53,652 bases of DNA from Bdellovibrionales bacterium RIFOXYA1_FULL_36_14. GTDB taxonomy: Bacteria > Bdellovibrionota > Bacteriovoracia > Bacteriovoracales > Bacteriovoracaceae. Position numbers and translations under genes: made by a program. The stretch lies in assembly GCA_001769975.1 (NCBI GenBank), contig MEPW01000011.1, positions 1 through 53,652 of the forward strand. Direction: 5' to 3'. This document shows positions 34,590-43,228 of the stretch, piece after piece (the first letter of the stretch is position 1; the number at the start of each line of letters is the position of its first letter). Under the pieces are notes generated by a model. The model had not been told where the DNA came from and did no database searches. It saw nothing but the letters and a program-made list of their open reading frames with translations.

Positions 34590-34964
34590 CTATTGCTTCC
34601 TTTTTGGCTTGAGAGTTAAGAGAAAAAAACCAAGCAAGACTCCAATAAAAGCCGCACCTCCAATCATTAACAGACTCAGTCCATTTAGATTTTTATTATA
34701 GGAAATTACCCAAGGCAAAACTGACAAATTTGTACAAAATATAATTACAACAAAAACTACCTGGTCCATGTTTTTAAAATAAAAACGATGAACAGCATCT
34801 CCGAAAACATGATTTCCTGATTCAAAAACCTTAACTCTCTTTGCCTTCCGTGACTTGCCCAAAAAAAGCCAGGAAATTGAGGTTATCAATAATAAATAAC
34901 AAATAAGCAGCGCAAGCATATTGAAAATTGGTATCATTAAATAATCCACCGTTCTTTTTTGCAT
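34590..34964 (-). CDS. NuoA-like complex I membrane subunit homologue, divergent
   Basis: About 124 aa. The start at 34964 is preferred over the ATG at 34985, because CAGGTAA lies 8 bases upstream of it. Three membrane helices; the NuoA loop signature KVFESGN is kept, and HRFYFKNMDQVVFVVIIF resembles the RLRLSAKFYLVAMFFVIF segment. The acidic FDVE motif that follows it in NuoA is replaced by FCTN, ending in LPW. It is the first gene of the operon, with a divergent promoter region shared with mfd. Confidence 0.75.
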   Translation of the reverse strand: MQKRTVDYLMIPIFNMLALLICYLLLITSISWLFLGKSRKAKRVKVFESGNHVFGDAVHRFYFKNMDQVVFVVIIFCTNLSVLPWVISYNKNLNGLSLLMIGGAAFIGVLLGFFLLTLKPKRKQ

Positions 34965-35015
34965 AAATTTTACCTGATTAAACATAAGAAAGGAAATATT
35001 TGTATTGATTTATGG

Positions 35016-35044
35016 TTGTTTACTGTTTTTAAAAAATATATTAT
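35016..35044 (+). promoter_or_regulatory. Predicted sigma-70 promoter of mfd
   Basis: TTGTTT (35016-35021), a 17-base spacer and TATTAT (35039-35044) lie 30 bases in front of mfd, a good -35/-10 pair by eye. The divergent NuoA-like operon shares this gap. Confidence 0.5.
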
Positions 35045-35073
35045 TCACCATGAACACTTTTCTAGGCTAAAAA

Positions 35074-38000
35074 ATGAGCTTTTTCGACAATCATATGACC
35101 AAAGTCAAAAATTGGTTTTCCCATGAGGAGGCAGATTTACATGTTGCGGGCGTCACTTCAGAACATTGGTGTCATCTTTTTTTAAATTATTTTGTCCCAC
35201 CCATAAACAACCCGTATCATCACGTTGTTTTGGTATGCCACGATAATGAAACGGCTGAATCAATTTTCGAATTATGTAAACATCAACATCCACATTACCA
35301 AACATTGTATTTTCCTGGACTCGAAGTGTCTCCCTATGGAAACATTCTCCCCTCATACGCCAGTTTGCTCCATCGATTTTCAGCACTCCACATTCTGGCC
35401 ACCACAGATATCCCCACCATCTTGGTTTGTACAATTGAATCTTTTGCCTTAAAAATTCCTTGTAAAAAATTTTTTATTGAAAATAATCATCAGTTAAACA
35501 AAGAAGATATTATTTCCCCCGGAAATCTTTCTGCTCTTTTAGTTTCTCTTGGCTATTTTTCTTCCGCTACCGTCGAAGAGCCTGGAACCTTTACCTCAAA
35601 GGGAGAAATTTTTGATATTTTTCCAATATCTGGTCAACCCTATCGTTTAACTTACTTTGACGACATGGTGGAAAATATTTTTTTAATTGATAAAGAAACA
35701 AATAAAACTAACAAAAACAGCGATATTTTGAGCATTAATATTGGTCCTTCTCCTGCCATTATTACTTCTAAACCTTATGTTGAAAACTTCAGGTCAAAGG
35801 TTCCCATTCCCGGCCCCCAGTTCAAGGAAAAATTTGAAAAAAGAAAGACTATTATCAGCAATCTCTCAGATAATATTTTATTTAATGAATTTCCATGCTA
35901 TTTACCCCTGTTTTTTCCAGAATCAGTCTCAATAAAAAATTATTTCGATCCCGCAAAAACAGCGTTCATTTTTTTAGATAATGATAAAATAACCACCAAC
36001 TATACCGAACTCATTGAACAGTATGTTCAAGAATACGAAAAACACAAGAACAACAAGGAAAGCGATCTGCTCCTAGGGGGTCCGGAAAATATTTATCAGA
36101 TTAACGAGCTTTTTGATTTTAAAAAAATAACTACTAATACCATCAACATAAATATTGATTTAGATAAAAATCTTGGAACAATGCTTGATATTCCTCTTGA
36201 AATTGCAGAAACATGGATTGCCCGAAACATTAACAGAAATCTTCACAAAACCGCCTACATCAAAGAATTTTTTTCTTTTTTAAAATCAGAATTTCAAAGC
36301 AATGGAAACATTGTTTTTTCTTATTCTAACGAATCTACCAAAAAAGAAATAACTTACTTTTTGGACCTATATGAATTTCCCGAGAGCATTTATTCAAGAA
36401 TCACATTTAAACAATCTAACCTGCAAAGTGGCTATTACTATTCCACCGAAAAATTTTTAACCGTTGCCGAGGGGGATTTATTCACTCGAAAACAAAATAA
36501 AACTCATAAAAATTATCATAATGTTATTGACCTTTTTGCCGAAAGACTTTCATCAATAAAACCAGGCGACTTTGTAATCCATAGCAGTCATGGACTTGGC
36601 AAATATCTAGGACTTGAATCAATCACCATCAACGATAATAAGACAGATTACCTAATCATTGAATACGCAGAAAAAGACAAAATATATGTTCCTATATATA
36701 AAATAAATCTTATTCAAAAGCACGCTGACTCGACAGCTGCACTCAACCCCGCCAACCTTCGCACGAATAAATTTACCCAAGCTAAAAAGAAAGCTAAAGA
36801 ATCTGCTTCCAAACTCGCTTTTGATTTATTAGAACTTCAAGCAAAAAGACAAACCAATCCAGCTTTTTCATTTAGTCCCCCTGATCATGTATATAAGGAA
36901 TTTGAGCTTGAATTTCCTTTTATAGAAACCCATGACCAGCGCAAAGCCATTGACTCAGTTTTAGAGTCCATGCAAAGACCTGTTCCAATGGATCATTTGA
37001 TTTGTGGAGATGTTGGTTTTGGAAAAACAGAAATTGCTATGCGTGCTGCCTTTAAAGCAATCTCAGATAATAAACAAGTCGCAGTTCTAGTACCTACCAC
37101 TATTTTAGCTTTACAACACTATCAATCTTTTATCGCGAGATTTAAAAAATTCCCGGTCAACATCGATTATATATCACGTTTTAAAAACAATTCTGAGGTT
37201 GTGGAAATTATTAATAAGTTGAAAATGGGTCAAATCGACATTATTATCGGAACTCACAAGTTATTAAATGATGCAATAGAATTTAAGTCTCTTGGTTTAG
37301 TGATCATTGATGAAGAACATAAATTTGGAGTCAAACACAAAGAAAAACTAAAACTATATAAATCAACCACTGACTTCATGACGCTTACAGCCACTCCGAT
37401 TCCTCGCACTTTACAATTAGCTTTTTTGGGATTGCGAGATCTATCCCTTATTCAAACACCTCCTCCTAAGCGCCAATCTATTAAAACATACATCATTAAA
37501 CAAGATGATTTGACTATTCAAAGTGCTATCAAAAAAGAAATCAGTAGAGGTGGACAAGTTTTCTTTGTCCATAATCGCGTAATGGATATTGAAAAAATTC
37601 ATCATTACTTAAAAGAATTAGTACCCGAAGCTTCTGTTGTTATAGGCCATGGTCAACTTCCTGAAAGCCAGCTTGAAAAGCGAATTACAGATTTTTACAT
37701 GGGGAAATATCAAATTCTTCTTTGTACAACTATAATTGAATCCGGGCTGGATATACCAAACGCCAATACTATGATTATTAACCGAGCCGATCGATTTGGA
37801 CTTGCCCAATTACACCAGTTAAGAGGGCGCATTGGGAGATCTGATAAAAAAGCTTATGCATATTTTGTAATACCTAACGATAAAAACTTAAATGTCGATG
37901 CTGAAAACCGTTTACGGGCCCTACAAACATATGCTGACATGGGATCGGGTTTCTCTTTAGCTTCGTGTGATTTAGAATTTCGCGGAGCTGGAGATATATT

Positions 38001-38568
38001 GGGTGCCGAACAGTCCGGACATATTGAATCTATCGGACTAGAGCTTTACATGGAACTATTACAAGAAGCTATAAATGAACTTAAAGGAAAACAAAAAACT
38101 ATTAAAAAGGACATTGAAATTGCAATACCTTATAACGCCTATATACCTAACAATTACATTTCTGATCCATCCTCCCGATTAAAGTATTATAAGAAACTAT
38201 CCAATTGTTATGACTTAGAAAAATTAACTAACTTGGCTGAAGAGATTGAAGATATATTTGGGCTTATTCCTCATGAACTTAACAATTTAATAATAATTAT
38301 AAAAACCCGAATATTGCTTCAAAATTTGGCAATAAAAAGTATACAGGTTGCCGGCAATCAAATTTCTTTAAATTTTGATTCTAATCTTTTGGCATTAAAC
38401 AACATATTACGTGATAAAATAGTTGACTATTTTCTTTCACATAAAAAACAATTCCAATTAACTCCTGCTTATCAAGTATTTTATGTGCACAAGTCTCAAG
38501 TTACACCAGAAGTTATGCTTGAGTTTGTGAGTCAGTTATTAGAAAACATTAAAATAGATAATGGGTAG
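35074..38568 (+). CDS. mfd: Transcription-repair coupling factor
   Basis: ATP-driven translocase that removes stalled RNA polymerase at DNA lesions and recruits UvrA. The 1164-aa protein has the UvrB-homology region in the first third, the RNA polymerase-binding domain (about residues 500-555, KPGDFVIHSSHGLGKYLGLE and EYAEKDKIYVPIYKINLI), then the RecG-like motor: Walker A GDVGFGKTE near residue 650, DEEH near 746, TATPIPRT, and QLRGRIGRSDKKAYAY. The C-terminal regulatory domain is present. First gene of mfd-PPIase-SurA-like-uvrA. Length is normal for the family. Confidence 0.97.
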   Translation: MSFFDNHMTKVKNWFSHEEADLHVAGVTSEHWCHLFLNYFVPPINNPYHHVVLVCHDNETAESIFELCKHQHPHYQTLYFPGLEVSPYGNILPSYASLLHRFSALHILATTDIPTILVCTIESFALKIPCKKFFIENNHQLNKEDIISPGNLSALLVSLGYFSSATVEEPGTFTSKGEIFDIFPISGQPYRLTYFDDMVENIFLIDKETNKTNKNSDILSINIGPSPAIITSKPYVENFRSKVPIPGPQFKEKFEKRKTIISNLSDNILFNEFPCYLPLFFPESVSIKNYFDPAKTAFIFLDNDKITTNYTELIEQYVQEYEKHKNNKESDLLLGGPENIYQINELFDFKKITTNTININIDLDKNLGTMLDIPLEIAETWIARNINRNLHKTAYIKEFFSFLKSEFQSNGNIVFSYSNESTKKEITYFLDLYEFPESIYSRITFKQSNLQSGYYYSTEKFLTVAEGDLFTRKQNKTHKNYHNVIDLFAERLSSIKPGDFVIHSSHGLGKYLGLESITINDNKTDYLIIEYAEKDKIYVPIYKINLIQKHADSTAALNPANLRTNKFTQAKKKAKESASKLAFDLLELQAKRQTNPAFSFSPPDHVYKEFELEFPFIETHDQRKAIDSVLESMQRPVPMDHLICGDVGFGKTEIAMRAAFKAISDNKQVAVLVPTTILALQHYQSFIARFKKFPVNIDYISRFKNNSEVVEIINKLKMGQIDIIIGTHKLLNDAIEFKSLGLVIIDEEHKFGVKHKEKLKLYKSTTDFMTLTATPIPRTLQLAFLGLRDLSLIQTPPPKRQSIKTYIIKQDDLTIQSAIKKEISRGGQVFFVHNRVMDIEKIHHYLKELVPEASVVIGHGQLPESQLEKRITDFYMGKYQILLCTTIIESGLDIPNANTMIINRADRFGLAQLHQLRGRIGRSDKKAYAYFVIPNDKNLNVDAENRLRALQTYADMGSGFSLASCDLEFRGAGDILGAEQSGHIESIGLELYMELLQEAINELKGKQKTIKKDIEIAIPYNAYIPNNYISDPSSRLKYYKKLSNCYDLEKLTNLAEEIEDIFGLIPHELNNLIIIIKTRILLQNLAIKSIQVAGNQISLNFDSNLLALNNILRDKIVDYFLSHKKQFQLTPAYQVFYVHKSQVTPEVMLEFVSQLLENIKIDNG

Positions 38569-38645
38569 TTATTTTTGTTTAATAATTTTTATAGGTAGGA
38601 TAAAATCAAGACATGTATATAACTATTAATATCAGGATGTTATTA

Positions 38646-39464
38646 ATGAAAAAAAACTTTTTATTTTTTTGTTTTATATCTTTTTTGTCAACCTCACTTT
38701 TGGCTGAATCCAAGCGACCGGTTGTAGCTGAAATAAATGGCGACCCTATCTACAGGGATGTTTTTGAACAAGAATGGAAACAACAATCACTGTTTGTGGG
38801 AAACGAAAAACTTAGCCAGAAAAAAGTTTTATATACTCTAATTGATCGACAGATTGGAATACAAAAAGCACTTAAAGGCCAGCTTGATAAAAACGAAGTG
38901 GTGCAAAGAAAAATGCAAGACGTTCTTTTTCATGCCCAAGTATCGAAAGATCTGGAAGATAAATTTAAAACAATTAAGGTTACTGACGCTGATGTAAAGG
39001 AATATTACACTAATTTTCCTGAATATCGTACGGCCCAAATTCTTTTTAGAATTCCTGCAGAATCTTCCGAAACAGACAGAAATTCAGCACTAACCCAAGC
39101 CATAAAAGTTTATAGCCAACTTCAAAAAGACTCCACTTTATTTTCTGCCCTGGCAAACGAATATTCTCAAACCGATACGGCTAAAAATGGAGGAGATGTT
39201 GGCTTTCAGCTCGCTGACAGATACGCTCCTGAATACTTTAAAGAAATTCACGGAAAAAAAGCCGGGTTCATATCAAGTCCAATTAGAACTCAATTTGGTT
39301 ACCATATCGTAAAACTAATTGCTAAAAAAGAGTTTAATGAAATTGATAAGCAGATATACCAGGATATCGTTTATAAAATTAAACGCAATAAGCTACTGGA
39401 ACAATACTTTAGCTCTGCGCGCAAATCGGCAACAATTGTAATCTTGGACAACTCACTAAAATAG
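38646..39464 (+). CDS. Periplasmic parvulin-type peptidyl-prolyl isomerase
   Basis: A 272-aa exported folding factor. The start at 38646 gives a clean signal peptide (MKKNFLFFCFISFLSTSLLA); ATGs at 38637 and 38613 only add residues before it. The N-terminal SurA/PrsA-like helical arms follow (VVAEINGDPIYRDVFEQEW), and the parvulin domain lies near residues 115-215 with the family motifs RTAQILF, FSALANEYSQTD, NGGDVGFQ and SPIRTQFGYHIVKLI. Probably helps outer membrane or secreted proteins fold. Located between mfd and a second SurA-like gene. Confidence 0.88.
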   Translation: MKKNFLFFCFISFLSTSLLAESKRPVVAEINGDPIYRDVFEQEWKQQSLFVGNEKLSQKKVLYTLIDRQIGIQKALKGQLDKNEVVQRKMQDVLFHAQVSKDLEDKFKTIKVTDADVKEYYTNFPEYRTAQILFRIPAESSETDRNSALTQAIKVYSQLQKDSTLFSALANEYSQTDTAKNGGDVGFQLADRYAPEYFKEIHGKKAGFISSPIRTQFGYHIVKLIAKKEFNEIDKQIYQDIVYKIKRNKLLEQYFSSARKSATIVILDNSLK

Positions 39465-39521
39465 CCCTCATTTAATTGATGTGCTATATTTCCAGGAAGT
39501 AACTTTTTCATTGGATTTTTT

Positions 39522-40427
39522 ATGAAATTTTTTGCTTTCTTGTTAGTCTTATCTTTTAGTCTCAACGCTAAAACTTTAGATAAAATTTTAGCCATCGTTG
39601 ATGACAACATGATTACTTTATCTGAAATTCAAAGAGTGCAAGATAACCTAAATGCACGAAAAACAATTTCCCCAATTCTTTACTCAAAAAACCAATATAC
39701 CCAACAAGAGTTAACCGAACTCCACGTCCAAAAATTTATGATAAGGGCCAATTTAACAGAGTCAGGATACGTGGTTTCAGATGATGAAGTGGAATTAAAA
39801 ATAAAAGATACCGAAAAAAATTTGGGGGTTAATCGTGAACATCTTTTAAAATTTTTAAGCTCAAATAATTTAACATTCGATGAATATTTTGAAATCATTA
39901 GAGAAACTTTGGAATTTAATATTTTTCATATCAAAGTTATTCATCCTTTAATTTCTATAACCGAACAGGAAATTAAAAATTATTTTTATCGAGAAAATGC
40001 TTCCAGTAAATCTTTAACTTTTCGATATACGTTGGTGGATTTTTTTCTTCCCGCAAAATCTGTTAACAAAGAAATGTTAACTTCTTTTTCAAATGTTATG
40101 ACCAAATTTAATAAAGACGGAATATTACCTCATAATTTTAAAAACATTGATTCCAAGGCTATCGAAGATATTACCGATGAAGGACTTGAGGCAAATTTAA
40201 AGAAACTACTCAAAAACACCGACGAAGGAAGTTTTTCATCTCCGATATTAATGGATCACCACTATCACGTCTTTTATGTTAAAAACAAAAATCTAGTGGA
40301 GTCTGAAGAATTCCTTAAATCAAAAGATTTAATTCGGGCCAAACTTTTTCAGACTCATTCTGACAATATGATAAGTTTGTGGTTTAAACGGGTTCAAAAC
40401 AAGCATTATATAAAATACTTCTTATAA
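39522..40427 (+). CDS. SurA-like periplasmic chaperone, no clear isomerase site
   Basis: A 301-aa exported protein. Signal peptide MKFFAFLLVLSFSLNA is followed by the SurA N-terminal domain (DKILAIVDDNMITLSEIQRV, then FMIRANLTESGYVVSDDEVELKI). In the second half only weak parvulin-like features are seen (FTSPILMDHHYHVFYVKNKN), with the usual GGDLG-type motif missing, so it is likely a chaperone only. It ends 3 bases before uvrA and so is coupled to it. Paired with the active-type parvulin upstream. Confidence 0.75.
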   Translation: MKFFAFLLVLSFSLNAKTLDKILAIVDDNMITLSEIQRVQDNLNARKTISPILYSKNQYTQQELTELHVQKFMIRANLTESGYVVSDDEVELKIKDTEKNLGVNREHLLKFLSSNNLTFDEYFEIIRETLEFNIFHIKVIHPLISITEQEIKNYFYRENASSKSLTFRYTLVDFFLPAKSVNKEMLTSFSNVMTKFNKDGILPHNFKNIDSKAIEDITDEGLEANLKKLLKNTDEGSFSSPILMDHHYHVFYVKNKNLVESEEFLKSKDLIRAKLFQTHSDNMISLWFKRVQNKHYIKYFL

Positions 40428-40430
40428 ATA

Positions 40431-43223
40431 ATGACACCAAATAAAATAGTTGTTGTAAATTCTCGTGTTCATAATTTAAAGAATGTATCTTGCGAAATTC
40501 CCAAAAGTTCTTTTACCGTTGTTACTGGACCATCCGGGTCTGGTAAATCTTCCCTGGTTTTTGACACTATCTATAAGGAAAGCCAGCGACGATTTATTGA
40601 TTCCCTCTCTTCTTATTCCAGATATTTTCTAGGTCAATTTCAAGCTCCTGATGTTGATTTAATCGAAGGATTATCTCCTTCCATTGCCATAGAACAAAAA
40701 TCTTCTCTTAAAAATCCTCGTTCTACAGTAGGTACTTTAACGGATATATACGATTATTTAAAAATACTATTTGCTAAAACAGGTACGGTATATTGTCCCG
40801 ACTCTGGTGAAAAAATTATTTCTTATACTTTTTCCCAAATCATCAAAGAAATTGAAAAGCTTGGACTGGATCAAAAAATAATAATCGTGGCTCCCGTTCC
40901 TATAAAAAACAAAACACAGTGGGAACAAATTATCAGTAAATTTCAAAGCATGGGTTTATTAAGAGGTGTGATTGAAAATAAGGTTTTTGATTTCAACGAT
41001 AAAGATAATTTTACTAATCATAACCTCAATACTTTTGGAGTAGTTATTGATCGAGTAATTATAAAAAGCGATATTCACCAACGTTTAAGCGATTCAGTAG
41101 AACTAGCTCTTCGTATAGGAAATGGCATTATTAACATCTTAATTAACAATGAATGTCTCTTTTTTAGCACGCAAAACATTTCACCAGCAACCTTAAAAGT
41201 ATTTCCCAAAGTCGATACCCGCACATTTTCTTTTAATTCTCCTCACGGCGCATGTTTAACCTGCAAAGGACTTGGCTCATTAGAAGATTTTGATGAAAAT
41301 CTTCTAATTATCGATCCCTCTTTTTCTATCGAAGATGGGGCCATTAAAGCCATTGGAAATAAAAAATCAATTTTTTATACCTTGCTTATTGATTTTCTAA
41401 ACGATAACAATTTAAAAACCACTACCCCACTAAAAGATTACTCTCAACAACAACTTTACACTTTCTTTCATGGAAATGCGGGTGATTTAAATCTTCCTAA
41501 GCAATCAAGTTTTAATAATTTAAAATACCCAGGCTTAATTACATGGCTTAGAAAAAAAAGAAGCGAAAGCTTATTAAAAAAAACTAAAAATAATTTTAAC
41601 GAATATTTAATTGAAAAAACTTGTCATGATTGTCATGGACATAAATTAAATAAATTTGCCTTATCAATTAAAATTAATGAAAAAAATATTACTGAACTTT
41701 GCAATTTATCCATCATAGAACTTAACGAATTCATGTCCAAGATTGTTGTTAATCCTCACTTGCTTCCTATCGTTCAACCAATTATTCAAAACATTACTAA
41801 AAGATGCTCATTTTTAATGGATGTTGGACTTGATTATTTGAATTTAAATCGTAAAGCAACCACCATGTCTGGTGGTGAACTACAACGGATTAGAATGGCT
41901 AACCAACTTGGTTCCTCCTTATCTGGAGTGCTTTACATCTTAGATGAACCAAGTATCGGATTACATCCAAAAGACAATGATGGCTTGCTTAAAACTTTCC
42001 AAAAACTCAAAAATAACGATAACACAGTAATTGTCATTGAACATGATTTGGAAACCATTCGAAATGCTGATTATATTATCGACCTAGGGCCCGGGGCCGG
42101 AATTAACGGTGGCGAAATAGTTGCAACTGGTAACTTAAACGAAATTAAAAATAATCTTAATTCTTTAACTGGAGCTTATCTCTTAAAATCCAAAAATATT
42201 TCCACCCCCAGTAAGCGTAGAAAATGTGAAAATTCTATTTTTTTAAAAGGTGCCAATTTATATAATATAAACAATTTAGATGTACTTTTTCCTTTAAATT
42301 CCTTGGTATGCATAACTGGAGTGAGTGGATCTGGCAAAACTACTCTTTTAAATAAAATTCTTGTTCCCGCCATAGAAAACTATCTTTCCAAAAAAAGAAT
42401 ATTTATTAACAGCAACTTTCATTCAATAAAGGGATTATCAAATATTCAGCAAATTATAAAAATGGATCAAGGTCCTATTGGTCGATCTCCCCATTCTAAC
42501 CCTGCAACTTTTTGTGGATTTTTTGATGAAATTAGAAATATATTTTCTAATACTCTTGAGGCAAAAACAAGGGGATATGATGCCACTCGTTTTAGTTTCA
42601 ATAATATCGGAGGACGTTGCGAGGAATGTGAAGGACATGGTTTCATCAAAGTTGAAATGCACTATATGGCTGACGTTTATTTAACCTGTGAAGAATGTGA
42701 AGGTACCAGATATAACCAAGAAACTTTATCAGTGCTTTATAAAACAAAAAACATTTCTGAAGTGTTAAATATGTCTATTTCCGAAGCTCTTATTTTTTTC
42801 AAAAATCATCCAAAGATTCATCGAAACTTAGAGACCCTAGAGAAGGTTGGCTTGGGTTATATCAAACTAGGCCAATCTGCCACAACTTTATCAGGTGGTG
42901 AAGCTCAGCGCTTAAAAATTGCCAAAGAATTATCCAAGAAAAAAAATGGTCATGTTTTATACGTTTTAGACGAACCTACCACCGGGCTGCATGTAAATGA
43001 TATCTCCTTACTACTTAAAATATTAAATGAACTTATCGAACAAAATAATTCTGTTTTTATTATAGAGCATAATATCGACATTATAAAATGTGCTGACTAC
43101 GTTATAGACTTAGGTCCGGGCGGGGGAATTAATGGTGGAAAAATAGTTGCCTGCGGAACACCTGAAGAATTATCTAAAATAAATGAATCTTATACCGGCC
43201 AATATTTAAAAAATAATTTTTAA
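40431..43223 (+). CDS. uvrA: Excinuclease ABC subunit A
   Basis: DNA damage sensor of nucleotide excision repair, a dimeric ABC ATPase that loads UvrB on lesions. The 930-aa protein has Walker A motifs GPSGSGKSS (33-41) and GVSGSGKTT (about 630-638), two SGGE signatures (TMSGGELQRIRMANQL and TTLSGGEAQRLKIAKEL) and the C-terminal zinc finger CEECEGHG...CEECEGTR. The first zinc module is incomplete: CLTC (Cys275 and Cys278) is present but the preceding CxxC seen in E. coli (CPIC) is absent. Closest in layout to UvrA1. It is in an operon with mfd, a natural partner. Confidence 0.97.
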   Translation: MTPNKIVVVNSRVHNLKNVSCEIPKSSFTVVTGPSGSGKSSLVFDTIYKESQRRFIDSLSSYSRYFLGQFQAPDVDLIEGLSPSIAIEQKSSLKNPRSTVGTLTDIYDYLKILFAKTGTVYCPDSGEKIISYTFSQIIKEIEKLGLDQKIIIVAPVPIKNKTQWEQIISKFQSMGLLRGVIENKVFDFNDKDNFTNHNLNTFGVVIDRVIIKSDIHQRLSDSVELALRIGNGIINILINNECLFFSTQNISPATLKVFPKVDTRTFSFNSPHGACLTCKGLGSLEDFDENLLIIDPSFSIEDGAIKAIGNKKSIFYTLLIDFLNDNNLKTTTPLKDYSQQQLYTFFHGNAGDLNLPKQSSFNNLKYPGLITWLRKKRSESLLKKTKNNFNEYLIEKTCHDCHGHKLNKFALSIKINEKNITELCNLSIIELNEFMSKIVVNPHLLPIVQPIIQNITKRCSFLMDVGLDYLNLNRKATTMSGGELQRIRMANQLGSSLSGVLYILDEPSIGLHPKDNDGLLKTFQKLKNNDNTVIVIEHDLETIRNADYIIDLGPGAGINGGEIVATGNLNEIKNNLNSLTGAYLLKSKNISTPSKRRKCENSIFLKGANLYNINNLDVLFPLNSLVCITGVSGSGKTTLLNKILVPAIENYLSKKRIFINSNFHSIKGLSNIQQIIKMDQGPIGRSPHSNPATFCGFFDEIRNIFSNTLEAKTRGYDATRFSFNNIGGRCEECEGHGFIKVEMHYMADVYLTCEECEGTRYNQETLSVLYKTKNISEVLNMSISEALIFFKNHPKIHRNLETLEKVGLGYIKLGQSATTLSGGEAQRLKIAKELSKKKNGHVLYVLDEPTTGLHVNDISLLLKILNELIEQNNSVFIIEHNIDIIKCADYVIDLGPGGGINGGKIVACGTPEELSKINESYTGQYLKNNF

Positions 43224-43228
43224 TTTTT

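Noticed and set aside
28138-34964. A complete NADH dehydrogenase (complex I) operon.
   Set aside because: The NADH, flavin, iron-sulfur and quinone-site subunits are missing and key residues are lost; I report it as a membrane-arm-only relative.
40431-43223. A UvrA2-type paralogue.
   Set aside because: Length and the neighbouring mfd suit UvrA1; the shortened zinc module alone is not enough to call UvrA2.
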